A DNA stretch of 44,138 nucleotides from Bacteroidota bacterium (GCA_003045895.1 PZPC01000040.1:1-44138), one strand, 5' to 3'. Positions 24,118 to 33,694 are shown, numbered from the stretch's first letter. The notes: generated from the letters alone by a model not told the origin. Numbers and translations are program-made.

Positions 24118-27100
24118 CTACATTTTTATCACTTTTTGGGTCCACATTTCAGTACCCCACCGCCATTGCAGCCAGTAGGTACCGGCGGGCAGATCGGTCA
24201 GGTCGAGTTGCTGCTGCCAGCTGCCGGGCCCTACCCACCAGGTTTGCTGCTCCAGTTGCTGCCCCAGGGCGTTGACAACCGCTACGCTCATTGATCCGCT
24301 GGCTGGCCAGTTGGTAGCGCTCAGCAACAAGAGGCCGTGCGTGGGATTGGGAGCCAGTTGCAGGCTACTGGCCCAGACCGGCGTGTGGGTACTGGTGAGT
24401 ACCACCGTCAGCGTGGTACTGGCGGTCTGGCTACCACAGTCATTGGTGGCGGTGACGGCCACCAGGTAGGTACCCGAGGCCATAAAGGGGTGGCCCACCT
24501 CCACACCTTCCGCCAGGTTGCCATCACCAAAATCCCAGGCATAGACCGTACCCGGCTCCGGATTGGTCACCACCAGTTCAAATTGCTGGCCGTCGACGGT
24601 AGCACTGGTGAAGACGGGCACTTCTGGTACCGAGGTGACCTCCATTTGCTGAACCAGCACGGGTGGTGTTGTACCGTAGGCATTGCCCACCGCCAGCAGT
24701 ACGTCGTAATTTCCAGACACCCCGTAGATGACGGTCGGATTGGCCGCCGTACTCGTTGCGGGCTCACCGCCGGGGAAAGTCCACTGCCAGGCCGTTGGGG
24801 CATTCGTCGAAACATCGGTATACGTTACCGTAAATGGTACGCACCCCTGGGTGTTTTCAACCAGCACGTTAGCCTGGGGCAATTCGCCCGCAATGACCAG
24901 GGTTTCGGTGTAAACGTCCACACCACAGGGGCCTTCCGCCCGCAAGCTGACCTCGTAGGTGCCATTGCCCGCAAAGGTAAAGACCGGTGCTTCGGCCACC
25001 GACGTGGTGCCGTCGGGGAAGGTCCATAGATAACTGCCCGCTCCCGTCGAGGTATTGACGAACGTGGCCGTCGTAATACCCAACCCGTACGTAAACCCTG
25101 CCACTGCTGGCGGGAGCACGGTTATCATAGCGTCCTGGGTAGCAGCGTTGGTACCAAAGGCGTTGGTGGCCGCCAAGGTTACGGGATAAGTACCTGGAAC
25201 GGTGTAAGTAACCACCGGGTTCGGTTCGGTGGAGCTGCCGGGGGTGCCACCGGGGAACGTCCATTGAATGCTGTTGGCGCCTTCGACGTTGCTGGTAAAG
25301 CTGGCGGTGAAGGGACCACACCCCTGCCGAATAGCGGCGTTGAAACTGATGGATGGCACCTGGCCGGCAATGGTCACACTGAAGGTTTGGGTACTGCTGC
25401 CACAGGCGTTGCTGGCCACCAGGCTGATCTCGTAAGTGCCGGTAGCGGGAAAGACGATGGTGGGTGCAGCTTCCATGCTGCTTCCACCGGGGTACGTCCA
25501 GGCGTAGGTGGTGGCATGGGTGCTTTGGTTGGTCAGGGTCACCGTCAATCCGTTGACACTGGCCGTAAAGTCTGCATTTGGCAGCTCACCCACCGTGATG
25601 GTTTGGGTGGTCGTCGTGGTGCCCGCCGCATTGGTTACGGCCAGGCTGACGGTGTAGTCACCCGGGGTTGAAAACCGGACGTCCAGGCTGGCGGCGGTAC
25701 TGCTACCGGGCAATCCGCCGGCGATGGTCCAGGCGTACGACCAGTCTGCTTCCTGTTCGCTGGCAGCCAGCTGCACGGTAGCACCCGGGCAAGCCGTGAG
25801 GGTGCTACTGGTGAACGTCGCCACGGGGGCGCTCAATACCGTTACAATTTGTTCCGAAATGGCCGTGCCGCAGGCATTCGTAGCAGCCAACCGAATGGTG
25901 TAAGTGCCGGCTGCGGCGTAGGTGTGCGTCGGGCTGGTGCTCGTCGTTTGGGTGCCGTCACCAAAGTCCCACTGCCAGTCGGTCACGTTGTCATTGGTGG
26001 GGCCATCCAATTCGACGGTCAGGCTGCCGAGGGTGGTGTTCAAGATAAAATTGCCGGGCACAGCGCTGATGTGGACGTAGTCGGTGCGCAGATCGGTGGC
26101 GTCACCGGCGGCGTTGGTCACAGTGAGACTGACACTGTAAGGCCCTGCTGCATTATACACCACTACGGGCTCGACAGCAGTGCTGGTAGCCGGCTCACCG
26201 CCGGGGAAAGCCCAGGCATAGGTGTAACCAGCCCCCTGTTCGGTGGCCGCAAAGGTGATGGTATGGGGCAGACAGCCATCCGGATTGGTGTGGGTATAGG
26301 CAGCGGTGGGTGGCAACACAATCATAATTTCGCTGGTGACCGTCACGGTACCACATTCCCCTACCCCCGTGAGGCTGACCGTATAGGTGCCGGCGGTAGC
26401 AAAGGTGTGTGTGGTCACTTCACCAGTAGCGGTGGTGCCGTCGCCAAAATCCCAACTCAGGCTCGTCACGCCGGTGCTGGTACCGGTAAAGGTGGCCGTG
26501 GATTCGCCCAACTGATAAGCCGTGACAAAGTCCACCTGTGGTTCAGCCAGCACCGTCGTGGGTGTCGCCAATTGAGCCGTGGCGCTGCCCGCTGCGTTGG
26601 TGACGGTCAGGGTAGGCGTATAGCTACCCGCAGCTGCGTAACTGACGGTGACCACGGGCGCCGTACTGGTGGCTGGTTCTCCGCCGGGGAACGTCCAGGC
26701 GTAGGTGTAACCCGGGCCGGTGGGCTGGGCTTCGTAGGTGACCGACAAAGGCGCACAGCCACTGCTGACGGTGGCCTGGATCGCCGGTTCCGGCAGAAAG
26801 ACGATGGACACCGTCTGCCGGCTGGTATCGGCACCACAGGTATTGGCAGCTACCAGCACCACTTCGTAGTCGCCGGCGGCCTGGTAGGTATGCGTAGGAT
26901 TGTTGGTGCTGGCGGTGGCGCCATCACCGAAAAACCAATTGTACTGATCGGCGCCCTGGCTTTGGTTGGTAAAGCTCACGTTGGCCTGCCCGGGGGTATC
27001 GTCCACCTGGAAATCGGCCTGGGGCCCGCGTCCGACCACTACCAGGTTCGGTTCGGTGACGGTAGCCGTACCTGCGGCATTGGTAATGCTAAGGGTTACG

Positions 27101-30100
27101 GCAAACTGCCCGGCATTAACATACTCTACGGTTGGGTTAGGGGCCGTGGAAGTAGCAGGCGTGCCGCCGGGAAAGGTCCAGGCGTAGGTTTGCCCGGCGG
27201 CCTGGGGGCTCGCGGTAAAAGTTACGTCCAAGGGGGTACAGCCATTGGTGTTGGTTGCCGTGATGGCGGGCGAAACGGGTAAAATCAGGGTGATGGTCTG
27301 GGTTGCCACATCGGTGCCACAGGCATTCGTGGCGGTCAGTTCAATGGTATACATGCCGGCCGCCGTGTAGGTGTAGGCCGCAGGATTGTTGGTGGCCACC
27401 GTACCATCGCCAAAGTCCCAGGATACCTCGTCGGCGTTGGCCGACAAATCTGCCAACTGGACGGTAAGGCTACCAGGCGTGGTGTTCGCCTGGAACGCAG
27501 CAGCAGGGCCTGTTCCGACGGCAATGAGTTGGGATTCCGTAACGGTCCCGGCGCCAGCCGCATTGGTAATGGTCAGGCTCACATCGTAGTCGCCGGGGCT
27601 GGCGTAGGTGACCTGCGGGTTCGCCAGGGTAGAAGCGCCGGGGGAGCCGCCGGGAAAGACCCAGTCGTAATCGAGGCCAGGGCCCTGTGGTTCGGCCGAA
27701 AAATCTACCGTCAGCGGTGCGCAACCACTGGTGGTGGTTGCGGAGAACGTGGGCTCTACCGGAAACACCACCGTCACGGTTTGGCTAGCGGTCGTACTGC
27801 CACAGCTGTTGGTGGCCGTCTGGGTAATGGTATACGTGCCCGCCTCCAGGTAAGTGACGGATGGATTCGCGCCCGTAGCCGTTTGGCCATTGCCAAAGTT
27901 CCAGCTGTAGCTGGTCGCTCCGGCAGCCGTATTGGTAATTTGTGGGGTGGCCGCACCGGGAGCCAGGGTAGCGGTAAAACCAGCCGTGGGCAAGCCACTG
28001 ACGACGATGTAATCGGTGAAGGTAATGGTCTCAAAGACCCCACCAGCCCCCACGGTCAGGGACACGGAATAGCGGCCGGGCGTGGAGTAAGTCACCTGGG
28101 GAGGGTTGGGTTGATTGGAAAAATCGGGGTTGCCACCCGAAAAAGTCCATTCCCAGGAATCAGGATCACCAATGGAGAAGTCGGTAAAGTCGACTACCAG
28201 CGGGGCACAACCCGACGTGGGGCTAGCGGCAAAATCGGCTACCAGGACGGCTTCAACGGTAATCGTCAGGGTGTAGCTATCGCTGCCACAAGCGCTGAAT
28301 GCTTCCAGTAAGACGTCGTACGTTCCGGGAGCGGTATAGGTGTGCACGGGATTGGCGTCGTTGCTGAAATTGCCGTCACCAAACGTCCAGAAAAAGTCTT
28401 CACTGTTAGCCGAAGAAAGGTTGGTAAAGTCAAAGGTCGTCCCGTTGTTGGTGTAGGCGAATTCCGCCGTCGGCCCCGCTAAGACCGTCACCGCATTGGG
28501 CACCGTGTAAGTATCCGATCCTTCGTTATTTTCGACGTAGAGCGTGACGCCGTAGGTGCCAGGCGTCGCGTATTCAACCACCGGATCCAATTCGGTACTG
28601 GTAGCCGGGTCACCGCCGGGGAAGGTCCATTCGCGGAAGGAAACCACGCCCGTCGATTGATCCACAAAATTAACGACCAGCGGCGCGCAACCCACCTCGG
28701 GGTCGTGGAAAAAATCGGCCGTGGGCGGCTCCAGGCTTTCACAAGCGGTGGTAATGGCGACATTGTCGACGTACATGTTGTTGCCGAAGCCGGTAATATT
28801 TTCAATCTTGATGACCACATTGCTCTGGCCGGCGTAGGCCGACAGGTCGAGGTCGATGCAGCCGGGTCCGTTGCCGCACCAGTCATCGGCGACAAAGGGC
28901 GTAAAAGCATTCGCCAGATCACCGCCGGTAGCAAAATTGCCACTGCCATTTTCGTCGCCACTGAAGAGTAAATTGGGGAAGGTGGTGCCGCCGTTGGTCG
29001 AAAGGTATATTTTCAGTTCATCATTGAAGGTATTGCTGTAGCGGCGGTAGGCGTATTCCATGGTGAAGCGGATATCGCTCTCGGCGGAAAAATCAAAGGG
29101 CGAACTCACCAGTGCGTCAATCTGCCCGGCGGCGTTGTAATCGAAATTATTGACGTAAGCGGCGCGGCTGCCCATATTGCCGCCTACGGCAGTAGACTGC
29201 CAGGTAATGTTATTGTCGGGGTTGGTAACATTCCAGGAGCCCGTGCCTTGTTCGAAACCATCGAAAAAGAATATTTTGGGAAAGTCGGGGCCAAAACCTA
29301 TTTCAATGATGTATTCGGTAAAATCGCCCCCTTCGGCATTGTCGACATTGAGGCTCACGGTGTACACGCCGGGTTCCGGGAAGGTAACTACGGGATTGGC
29401 CTGGGTAGAAGAGGCGGGATTACCACCGGGAAAACTCCAGAAACGATCCGTTACGGTACCTTCCGACTCGTCGAAGAAAGGGATCCGGCTATTGGCACAA
29501 GCCAGGTCGAAGGGTGTCGCAATAACCGCTACCGGCGGGCCGGCTACGCCACAGGAGCTAAGGCAACTGCGGCTGGGCAGAAAATTGTTGATGGTATTCA
29601 GCGATTGGGCCGACCAGGTGGTAGACGTATTGACCGAAGGCGACATGATAAATGTGCCGGAGGCATCGTGGCTGGCGTTGAAATTATGCCCCATTTCGTG
29701 GGCCCACAATACGCGGAGCGACTGAGCTGATCCACCAAAATTTTCGCAGGCATGGTAACGGCCATCGGTGCACAAGCCGCCCAGGTAGGCAATACCGATG
29801 GTGGTACCCTGAAAAGCGCGGCCGGTCCAGAGGGTGGCCATATCGTGGCTCACGCCAAACCCACCGCCACCACCCCAGGTCGCAAAATCATCGAGCAGGG
29901 TTCCGGCATTGGTGCTGTTGGTCCAGGGGTCGCAGCTGGTTGCGCTACAGGTCGCGATGAAGGTGGTGACCACTTCAAATAGGATTTCATCCGCGAACTC
30001 GTTGTCGTAATTGGTCTGCACATTGGCCAGGGTATTGAGCATAAAGTTTTCCACACTGGTGGCATTGTTGCCAAAATCCTGGTACAGCTCAAAGTCGGAA

Positions 30101-30729
30101 GCCAGGGCCAGTTCTACGAGCAAACATTCCCCTACTTTTTCGGGGCTGTCGGGCAGGGCCTTTTGGCGGCGTGGGGTGGCTTCCGCTGGCAGGTCGGTTG
30201 CACAGAAGTCAGGCGGCAGGATGGCATCCTGCTCGCGGTAGAGCAGGTAGAGTTCCCGGCTGGCCAGGGGGTCGATCAGCCAAAGCGGTTCCAGCAAATA
30301 GACCGTACCCGCGTTTTCCCAACGGCCCAGTACAAACTGTTCATCAAAGGTAAAAACAGCTTCGGCAGCAGGTTCCTGACGAGAAGATCCGCGGTAAACG
30401 GGCGTACGGGTACCTGGCGTACGCCGGGCAGTTTGACCATCCCAGATCTGACGAACATAGCTTTTGCTCCGCAATTCCAACGGGTTAAGGGTAAATTCCA
30501 ATAACCCTTTGCCTTCGGTAGCGAGGCTGAACGACAGCTGCTCTTCATTTTGCAGATAGGCCTGATAGAGGCTTTCGTAGTCGAAAGTCACCGTCGAAAC
30601 CGAGCGAAAGTGCGCACTTAAATCAACCGCCGTGGAAGCGGGAACGAGTGCAACAGGATCACTTTTTTGGGCCCAAAGAGAGCCCAGCAGCAGGATATTC
30701 CAAATCGAAAATAGTAGCGCTTTTTTCAT
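24118..30729 (-). CDS. Giant secreted M12B-like metalloprotease with 19 PKD domains and T9SS sorting domain
   Basis: This 2203-residue cell-surface or secreted protein starts at 30729 with a signal peptide (MKKALLFSIWNILLLGSLWA). A propeptide-like N-terminal region is followed by a reprolysin-type catalytic domain with HEMGHNFNASHD near residue 340 (three zinc His, catalytic Glu) and a Met-turn (FIMSP). PKD domain 1 is at about 395-480, then a MAM/jelly-roll segment (about 486-663: FDGFEQGTGSWNV, NNMYVDNVAI). Eighteen more PKD domains run to about 2113, alternating between a type with GCxP and FPGGxPATS and a type with FGDG and a terminal xxCG. The last about 80 residues (LQLAPNPTHGLLLLSA, VVNALGQQLEQQ, LPAGTYWLQW) are a type A T9SS domain. 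It likely degrades external protein; the PKD stalk may hold it off the surface or bind polymer. Confidence 0.93.
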   Translation of the reverse strand: MKKALLFSIWNILLLGSLWAQKSDPVALVPASTAVDLSAHFRSVSTVTFDYESLYQAYLQNEEQLSFSLATEGKGLLEFTLNPLELRSKSYVRQIWDGQTARRTPGTRTPVYRGSSRQEPAAEAVFTFDEQFVLGRWENAGTVYLLEPLWLIDPLASRELYLLYREQDAILPPDFCATDLPAEATPRRQKALPDSPEKVGECLLVELALASDFELYQDFGNNATSVENFMLNTLANVQTNYDNEFADEILFEVVTTFIATCSATSCDPWTNSTNAGTLLDDFATWGGGGGFGVSHDMATLWTGRAFQGTTIGIAYLGGLCTDGRYHACENFGGSAQSLRVLWAHEMGHNFNASHDASGTFIMSPSVNTSTTWSAQSLNTINNFLPSRSCLSSCGVAGPPVAVIATPFDLACANSRIPFFDESEGTVTDRFWSFPGGNPASSTQANPVVTFPEPGVYTVSLNVDNAEGGDFTEYIIEIGFGPDFPKIFFFDGFEQGTGSWNVTNPDNNITWQSTAVGGNMGSRAAYVNNFDYNAAGQIDALVSSPFDFSAESDIRFTMEYAYRRYSNTFNDELKIYLSTNGGTTFPNLLFSGDENGSGNFATGGDLANAFTPFVADDWCGNGPGCIDLDLSAYAGQSNVVIKIENITGFGNNMYVDNVAITTACESLEPPTADFFHDPEVGCAPLVVNFVDQSTGVVSFREWTFPGGDPATSTELDPVVEYATPGTYGVTLYVENNEGSDTYTVPNAVTVLAGPTAEFAYTNNGTTFDFTNLSSANSEDFFWTFGDGNFSNDANPVHTYTAPGTYDVLLEAFSACGSDSYTLTITVEAVLVADFAASPTSGCAPLVVDFTDFSIGDPDSWEWTFSGGNPDFSNQPNPPQVTYSTPGRYSVSLTVGAGGVFETITFTDYIVVSGLPTAGFTATLAPGAATPQITNTAAGATSYSWNFGNGQTATGANPSVTYLEAGTYTITQTATNSCGSTTASQTVTVVFPVEPTFSATTTSGCAPLTVDFSAEPQGPGLDYDWVFPGGSPGASTLANPQVTYASPGDYDVSLTITNAAGAGTVTESQLIAVGTGPAAAFQANTTPGSLTVQLADLSANADEVSWDFGDGTVATNNPAAYTYTAAGMYTIELTATNACGTDVATQTITLILPVSPAITATNTNGCTPLDVTFTASPQAAGQTYAWTFPGGTPATSTAPNPTVEYVNAGQFAVTLSITNAAGTATVTEPNLVVVGRGPQADFQVDDTPGQANVSFTNQSQGADQYNWFFGDGATASTNNPTHTYQAAGDYEVVLVAANTCGADTSRQTVSIVFLPEPAIQATVSSGCAPLSVTYEAQPTGPGYTYAWTFPGGEPATSTAPVVTVSYAAAGSYTPTLTVTNAAGSATAQLATPTTVLAEPQVDFVTAYQLGESTATFTGTSTGVTSLSWDFGDGTTATGEVTTHTFATAGTYTVSLTGVGECGTVTVTSEIMIVLPPTAAYTHTNPDGCLPHTITFAATEQGAGYTYAWAFPGGEPATSTAVEPVVVYNAAGPYSVSLTVTNAAGDATDLRTDYVHISAVPGNFILNTTLGSLTVELDGPTNDNVTDWQWDFGDGTQTTSTSPTHTYAAAGTYTIRLAATNACGTAISEQIVTVLSAPVATFTSSTLTACPGATVQLAASEQEADWSYAWTIAGGLPGSSTAASLDVRFSTPGDYTVSLAVTNAAGTTTTTQTITVGELPNADFTASVNGLTVTLTNQSTHATTYAWTYPGGSSMEAAPTIVFPATGTYEISLVASNACGSSTQTFSVTIAGQVPSISFNAAIRQGCGPFTASFTSNVEGANSIQWTFPGGTPGSSTEPNPVVTYTVPGTYPVTLAATNAFGTNAATQDAMITVLPPAVAGFTYGLGITTATFVNTSTGAGSYLWTFPDGTTSVAEAPVFTFAGNGTYEVSLRAEGPCGVDVYTETLVIAGELPQANVLVENTQGCVPFTVTYTDVSTNAPTAWQWTFPGGEPATSTAANPTVIYGVSGNYDVLLAVGNAYGTTPPVLVQQMEVTSVPEVPVFTSATVDGQQFELVVTNPEPGTVYAWDFGDGNLAEGVEVGHPFMASGTYLVAVTATNDCGSQTASTTLTVVLTSTHTPVWASSLQLAPNPTHGLLLLSATNWPASGSMSVAVVNALGQQLEQQTWWVGPGSWQQQLDLTDLPAGTYWLQWRWGTEMWTQKVIKM

Positions 30730-31145
30730 AGTCGGGCAGCAAAATTTAGAGGCTGTCACCCAGTAGCACGGGTGCTACTGGTGGTCGTGCGTTGAATTAA
30801 AATAAATGGAAGCTTAACTGAGTTTTTTCTCAAAAAAACAACCGGGGGTGGGGTCGGAAATGTTGCCAGCTGCGTATGCCGGTAATAAGGTAACGTTCCA
30901 GCGAATGATTGGTGTGGATAGGGCAGGTGCAATGCCACAAATAAATAATTTGGGCAGTTTACCGGGCAAATATACCCCGTCGGCTCTCAATTTTAACAAA
31001 TTGCGGCAGGAAGCTTAACCCAGAAAAAGACAAATACTATATTTTGTCGGCCAAACAGCAATTTTCTGCCGGGGAATCACGACGTTTGCTTCGTCTAAAA
31101 TTCAAGAGCCGCTCAGGTAGCAGCTCCAACCAAAAAACAACAGCC
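30730..31145. other. Divergent intergenic region with a leader hairpin
   Basis: No gene is seen in this region shared by the divergent PKD-protease and barrel-protein genes. CCAGTAGCAC (30760-30769) and GTGCTACTGG (30772-30781) form a 10-bp stem with a GG loop, about 31 bp upstream of the protease ATG and probably in its leader. TATATTTT near 31039 is one base from the -7 consensus for the plus-strand gene. Confidence 0.5.
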
Positions 31146-31700
31146 ATGCGTGCCTTGCTATTCCTTGTCCTCCTCAGCTTTACCGTATGTACGACCGCCC
31201 AGGCGCAGCGCGAAACCCAGGGCACCCGCTGGTGGTACGGCGCGCACGTGAACCTGGGCTTTTCGGCCAGCCAAAACTCCTCCTTGTTTTCGTTTGGCTT
31301 ATCGCCCATGGCGGGCTACAAGATTTTACCTGGCCTGAGCATCGGCCCCCGGGTCAAGGCCATTTTTAGCAGTTACCGGGTGCGCGATTTGTTTGGCACC
31401 GCTGCGAGTAAAGGCGTATTAGACTACGGCCTGGGTACTTTCCTGCGCGTAAACGTGTACCAGGGCTTCTTTGCCCAGGGGGAATTTGGTTACGAAAACA
31501 ACGGGCAGGTATTTTTTACCGGCACGGAACTATTCGTGCAACGAAATTCTGGTTTGAATGCCTTTGTGGGTGCGGGTTACAACAGTGGCCAAGGCAGCCG
31601 GCTGGCCTACGAAGTGATGCTGGCCTACGACCTCAACCTGTTGAACACCAATACGCTGGCCTTGCTGAATTACCGGGTGGGCTTCACCCTGTTTTATTAG
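31146..31700 (+). CDS. Outer-membrane beta-barrel protein (porin/OmpW-like family)
   Basis: This 184-residue protein has a signal peptide (MRALLFLVLLSFTVCTTAQA, 1-20), which fixes the start at 31146. The mature part alternates hydrophobic and polar residues and is rich in Gly and aromatics (WWYGAHVNLGFSAS, LSPMAGYKILPGLSIGPRVK, GLGTFLRVNVYQGFFAQGEFGYENN), ending in a C-terminal aromatic (VGFTLFY), as for an eight-strand barrel. It has no visible enzymatic motif. It is convergent with the next gene, with only a hairpin between them. Function unknown. Confidence 0.82.
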   Translation: MRALLFLVLLSFTVCTTAQAQRETQGTRWWYGAHVNLGFSASQNSSLFSFGLSPMAGYKILPGLSIGPRVKAIFSSYRVRDLFGTAASKGVLDYGLGTFLRVNVYQGFFAQGEFGYENNGQVFFTGTELFVQRNSGLNAFVGAGYNSGQGSRLAYEVMLAYDLNLLNTNTLALLNYRVGFTLFY

Positions 31701-31708
31701 CCATGGCA

Positions 31709-31727
31709 GCCCTGCCACTGGCAGGGC
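31709..31727. terminator. Hairpin between convergent genes
   Basis: GCCCTGCC (31709-31716) and GGCAGGGC (31720-31727) are perfect complements around ACT, filling the 27-bp gap between convergent stop codons. There is no T-run on either side. It may be a REP-like hairpin acting as a 3'-end stabiliser in both directions. Confidence 0.6.
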
Positions 31728-32309
31728 CTAGTAAATCCGCTTCTCACCCTGCTGCACCAGCCCTTCGATGGCTTCGAAGATGCGCCCGGGCTTGTGGGGG
31801 CGCCAGTTGATGTCGTTGTAGAGCGCTCCGAGGTGGAAGTAATTGTCGATTCGAATAGTTTGCATTTCTTCGGCTACGTGGTCCTGCAGGTTGAGCAATA
31901 CCACCCAGCCGCCTTCGTCGCACAGGTCATCGTACCATTCCTCGTAGTAACTGTCGTCATCGGCGTGGAAGTTGAGGACGTTCTCGCAAATCAGGATGTA
32001 GCGGGTAATCCCCTCCCCCGTCATGGCGTCGGCCAGTTCCCGTTTGAGGTACATGATGTCATTGTTGATGGCATCGTTCCATTCGCCCAGTAATTCGATG
32101 ATGGCGTAGCCTTCCTCGTAGTCGGCGTAGAGGATTTTGGCGTAGAGCGTCTCCGACCCGAAAAAATCCCACTGCGGGTGAATATAGTAGTTGTAGATGG
32201 TCTGCGTGTACTGCAGTTCATTGTAGGTACGCCCATGGAAGGGCGACTGGGGGTCGCGATCGGCCCGGTATTCGTCGCGCCAGCGAAAAAAAGGTTCTAT
32301 TTCGTGCAT
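31728..32309 (-). CDS. Conserved acidic protein of unknown function
   Basis: This 193-residue protein is very acidic and rich in Tyr, Trp and Asp (YNELQYTQTIYNYYIHPQWD, HADDDSYYEEWYDDLCDEGG), with no signal peptide or membrane segment, so it is probably cytoplasmic. I choose the start at 32309 (MHEIEPFFRWRDEYRA); upstream in-frame starts would run into the divergent promoter region. I recognise the general pattern as a Bacteroidota-conserved uncharacterised protein but cannot name a family. It is divergent from the NadR-like gene, with starts 106 bp apart. Confidence 0.75.
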   Translation of the reverse strand: MHEIEPFFRWRDEYRADRDPQSPFHGRTYNELQYTQTIYNYYIHPQWDFFGSETLYAKILYADYEEGYAIIELLGEWNDAINNDIMYLKRELADAMTGEGITRYILICENVLNFHADDDSYYEEWYDDLCDEGGWVVLLNLQDHVAEEMQTIRIDNYFHLGALYNDINWRPHKPGRIFEAIEGLVQQGEKRIY

Positions 32310-32415
32310 AGTTGGTGTGAATTCCCCAATTTGTGGATCGAAACCATGGCCAAATAACAGGAGTGCAGCGGCGAAAGTTGTGCCATAAGTTAGAAAACAG
32401 CCAAATAATTTGTGG

Positions 32416-32937
32416 ATGAAAAAAGTACTCATCACCGGCCCGGAATCCAGCGGCAAAACCAGCCTGGCCCAGCACCTGGCCCGGCGCTTTAAAAGCCCGT
32501 GGGTGGGTGAATTTGCGCGTACCTACCTGGCGGCGCTGGATCGCCCCTACGTAGAAGAAGACCTCCTGCAACTCGTGAATGGGCAGCTGCGCCTGGAGGG
32601 CCAGCAAATGGGCACCGATTTTCCTTATTTATTTTGTGATACCGGCCCCGAAGTGATCTACATCTGGAGCATGGTAAAATACGGCCATGCCGATCCTTAC
32701 CTGAAAGAACTGCTGCACCGCCAACACTATGCTACCCGGCTGTTGTGCTACCCCGACCTGGCGTGGGAACCCGACCCCCTGCGCGAAGCGCCCGCACTGG
32801 AAAGCCGGCTGGCGCTGTTCGGGTTGTACCAAGACCTGCACCAGCAGATGGGCTGGGACTATACCATCATTCGCGGACCCGGCGAGGCGCGCTTCCTGCT
32901 GGCCGAAAACGAGCTTCTGGCACTACCGAACGAATGA
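32416..32937 (+). CDS. NadR/Ttd14-like AAA ATPase (probable nicotinamide riboside kinase)
   Basis: This 173-residue P-loop kinase-like protein matches the C-terminal ribosylnicotinamide kinase domain of NadR, which makes NMN from nicotinamide riboside and ATP. The Walker A is GPESSGKTS (8-16); ARRF and WVGEFARTYL follow, then the Walker B-like FCDTGPEV and YPDLAWEPDPLRE. It lacks the adenylyltransferase domain of full NadR, as is usual in Bacteroidota. The ATG at 32416 is preferred over a TTG two codons upstream. The next gene (OmpA lipoprotein) follows by 35 bp and may be co-transcribed. No PnuC transporter is in view. Confidence 0.85.
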   Translation: MKKVLITGPESSGKTSLAQHLARRFKSPWVGEFARTYLAALDRPYVEEDLLQLVNGQLRLEGQQMGTDFPYLFCDTGPEVIYIWSMVKYGHADPYLKELLHRQHYATRLLCYPDLAWEPDPLREAPALESRLALFGLYQDLHQQMGWDYTIIRGPGEARFLLAENELLALPNE

Positions 32938-32972
32938 CTCCATTTCTTTGTTCAACCAAAAACAAATTTGAC

Positions 32973-33641
32973 ATGAAGATCAAAACTTTCTTTTCCCTGT
33001 CGCTGGTCGTTATTTTGCTCACTAGCGGTTCTTCCTGCCAGTGGAGCCGGACGGCCAAGGGCGGCGCCATTGGTGCCGGAACGGGCGCCGTCATCGGCGG
33101 CATGATTGGCAAAAACAACGGCAGTACCGCTGCGGGTATCCTGATCGGTGCCGCCGTGGGTGGCGCCACCGGTGCGGTAATTGGCCGGTACATGGACCGC
33201 CAGGCCGCCGAAATCCGCAAAGACCTGGCCGGAGCGAAAGTAGAACGCGTCGGTGAAGGTATCCTGATCACCTTCGATTCCGGTTTGCTGTTCGACGTCA
33301 ATTCCTTCGGTCTCAAAGCGGCGACGAAAAGCAACCTGACGCAACTCTCCGCAACCCTCAACAAGTACGAAGACACCGACATTGTGGTACAGGGGCATAC
33401 CGACAGCTCGGGGTCGGAGGAACTGAACATGACCTTGTCGGAAAACCGGGCCAAAGCAGTTCGCAATTACCTCAGCGGGCAAGGCGTAGCTACCACCCGG
33501 TTTACCGTTCAGGGTTTTGGCGAAAGCCTGCCCATATCCGACAACGGTACCGAAGCCGGACGCCGGGACAACCGACGGGTAGAAGTGGCCATTTATGCCA
33601 ATAAGAAATTGAAGCGGGCAGCCCGCCGGGGGGATATTTAG
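32973..33641 (+). CDS. OmpA-family lipoprotein with glycine-zipper segment
   Basis: This 222-residue protein tethers the outer membrane to peptidoglycan. A lipoprotein signal puts the lipidated cysteine at C22 (LLTSGSSC). Residues about 27-75 are a glycine-zipper (GGAIGAGTGAVIGGMIG, AAVGGATGAVIGRYMD). The OmpA C-terminal domain (about 90-212) shows FDSGLLFDVNS, VVQGHTDSSGSEELNMTLSE, NRAKAVRNYL and RRDNRRVEVAI, including the Asp and Arg that bind diaminopimelate. It ends in a basic tail. Start ATG 32973. It resembles the YiaD-type lipoproteins. Confidence 0.94.
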   Translation: MKIKTFFSLSLVVILLTSGSSCQWSRTAKGGAIGAGTGAVIGGMIGKNNGSTAAGILIGAAVGGATGAVIGRYMDRQAAEIRKDLAGAKVERVGEGILITFDSGLLFDVNSFGLKAATKSNLTQLSATLNKYEDTDIVVQGHTDSSGSEELNMTLSENRAKAVRNYLSGQGVATTRFTVQGFGESLPISDNGTEAGRRDNRRVEVAIYANKKLKRAARRGDI

Positions 33642-33662
33642 GACTGCGGTTTTAGACACAAT

Positions 33663-33694
33663 AAAATAAGCCAGCCGCTGGCTGGCTTATTTTT
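33663..33694. terminator. Bidirectional terminator between ompA-like and mscS
   Basis: AAAATAAGCCAGC (33663-33675) and GCTGGCTTATTTT (33681-33693) are perfect 13-bp arms with a 5-base loop. The A-run on one side and T-run on the other let it work in both directions. It covers the TAA of the minus-strand mscS gene. Confidence 0.9.

Noticed and set aside
25849-27282. A 477-codon plus-strand frame opposite the PKD array
   Set aside because: It is the antisense of repetitive PKD domains with the same period. No independent coding evidence was seen.
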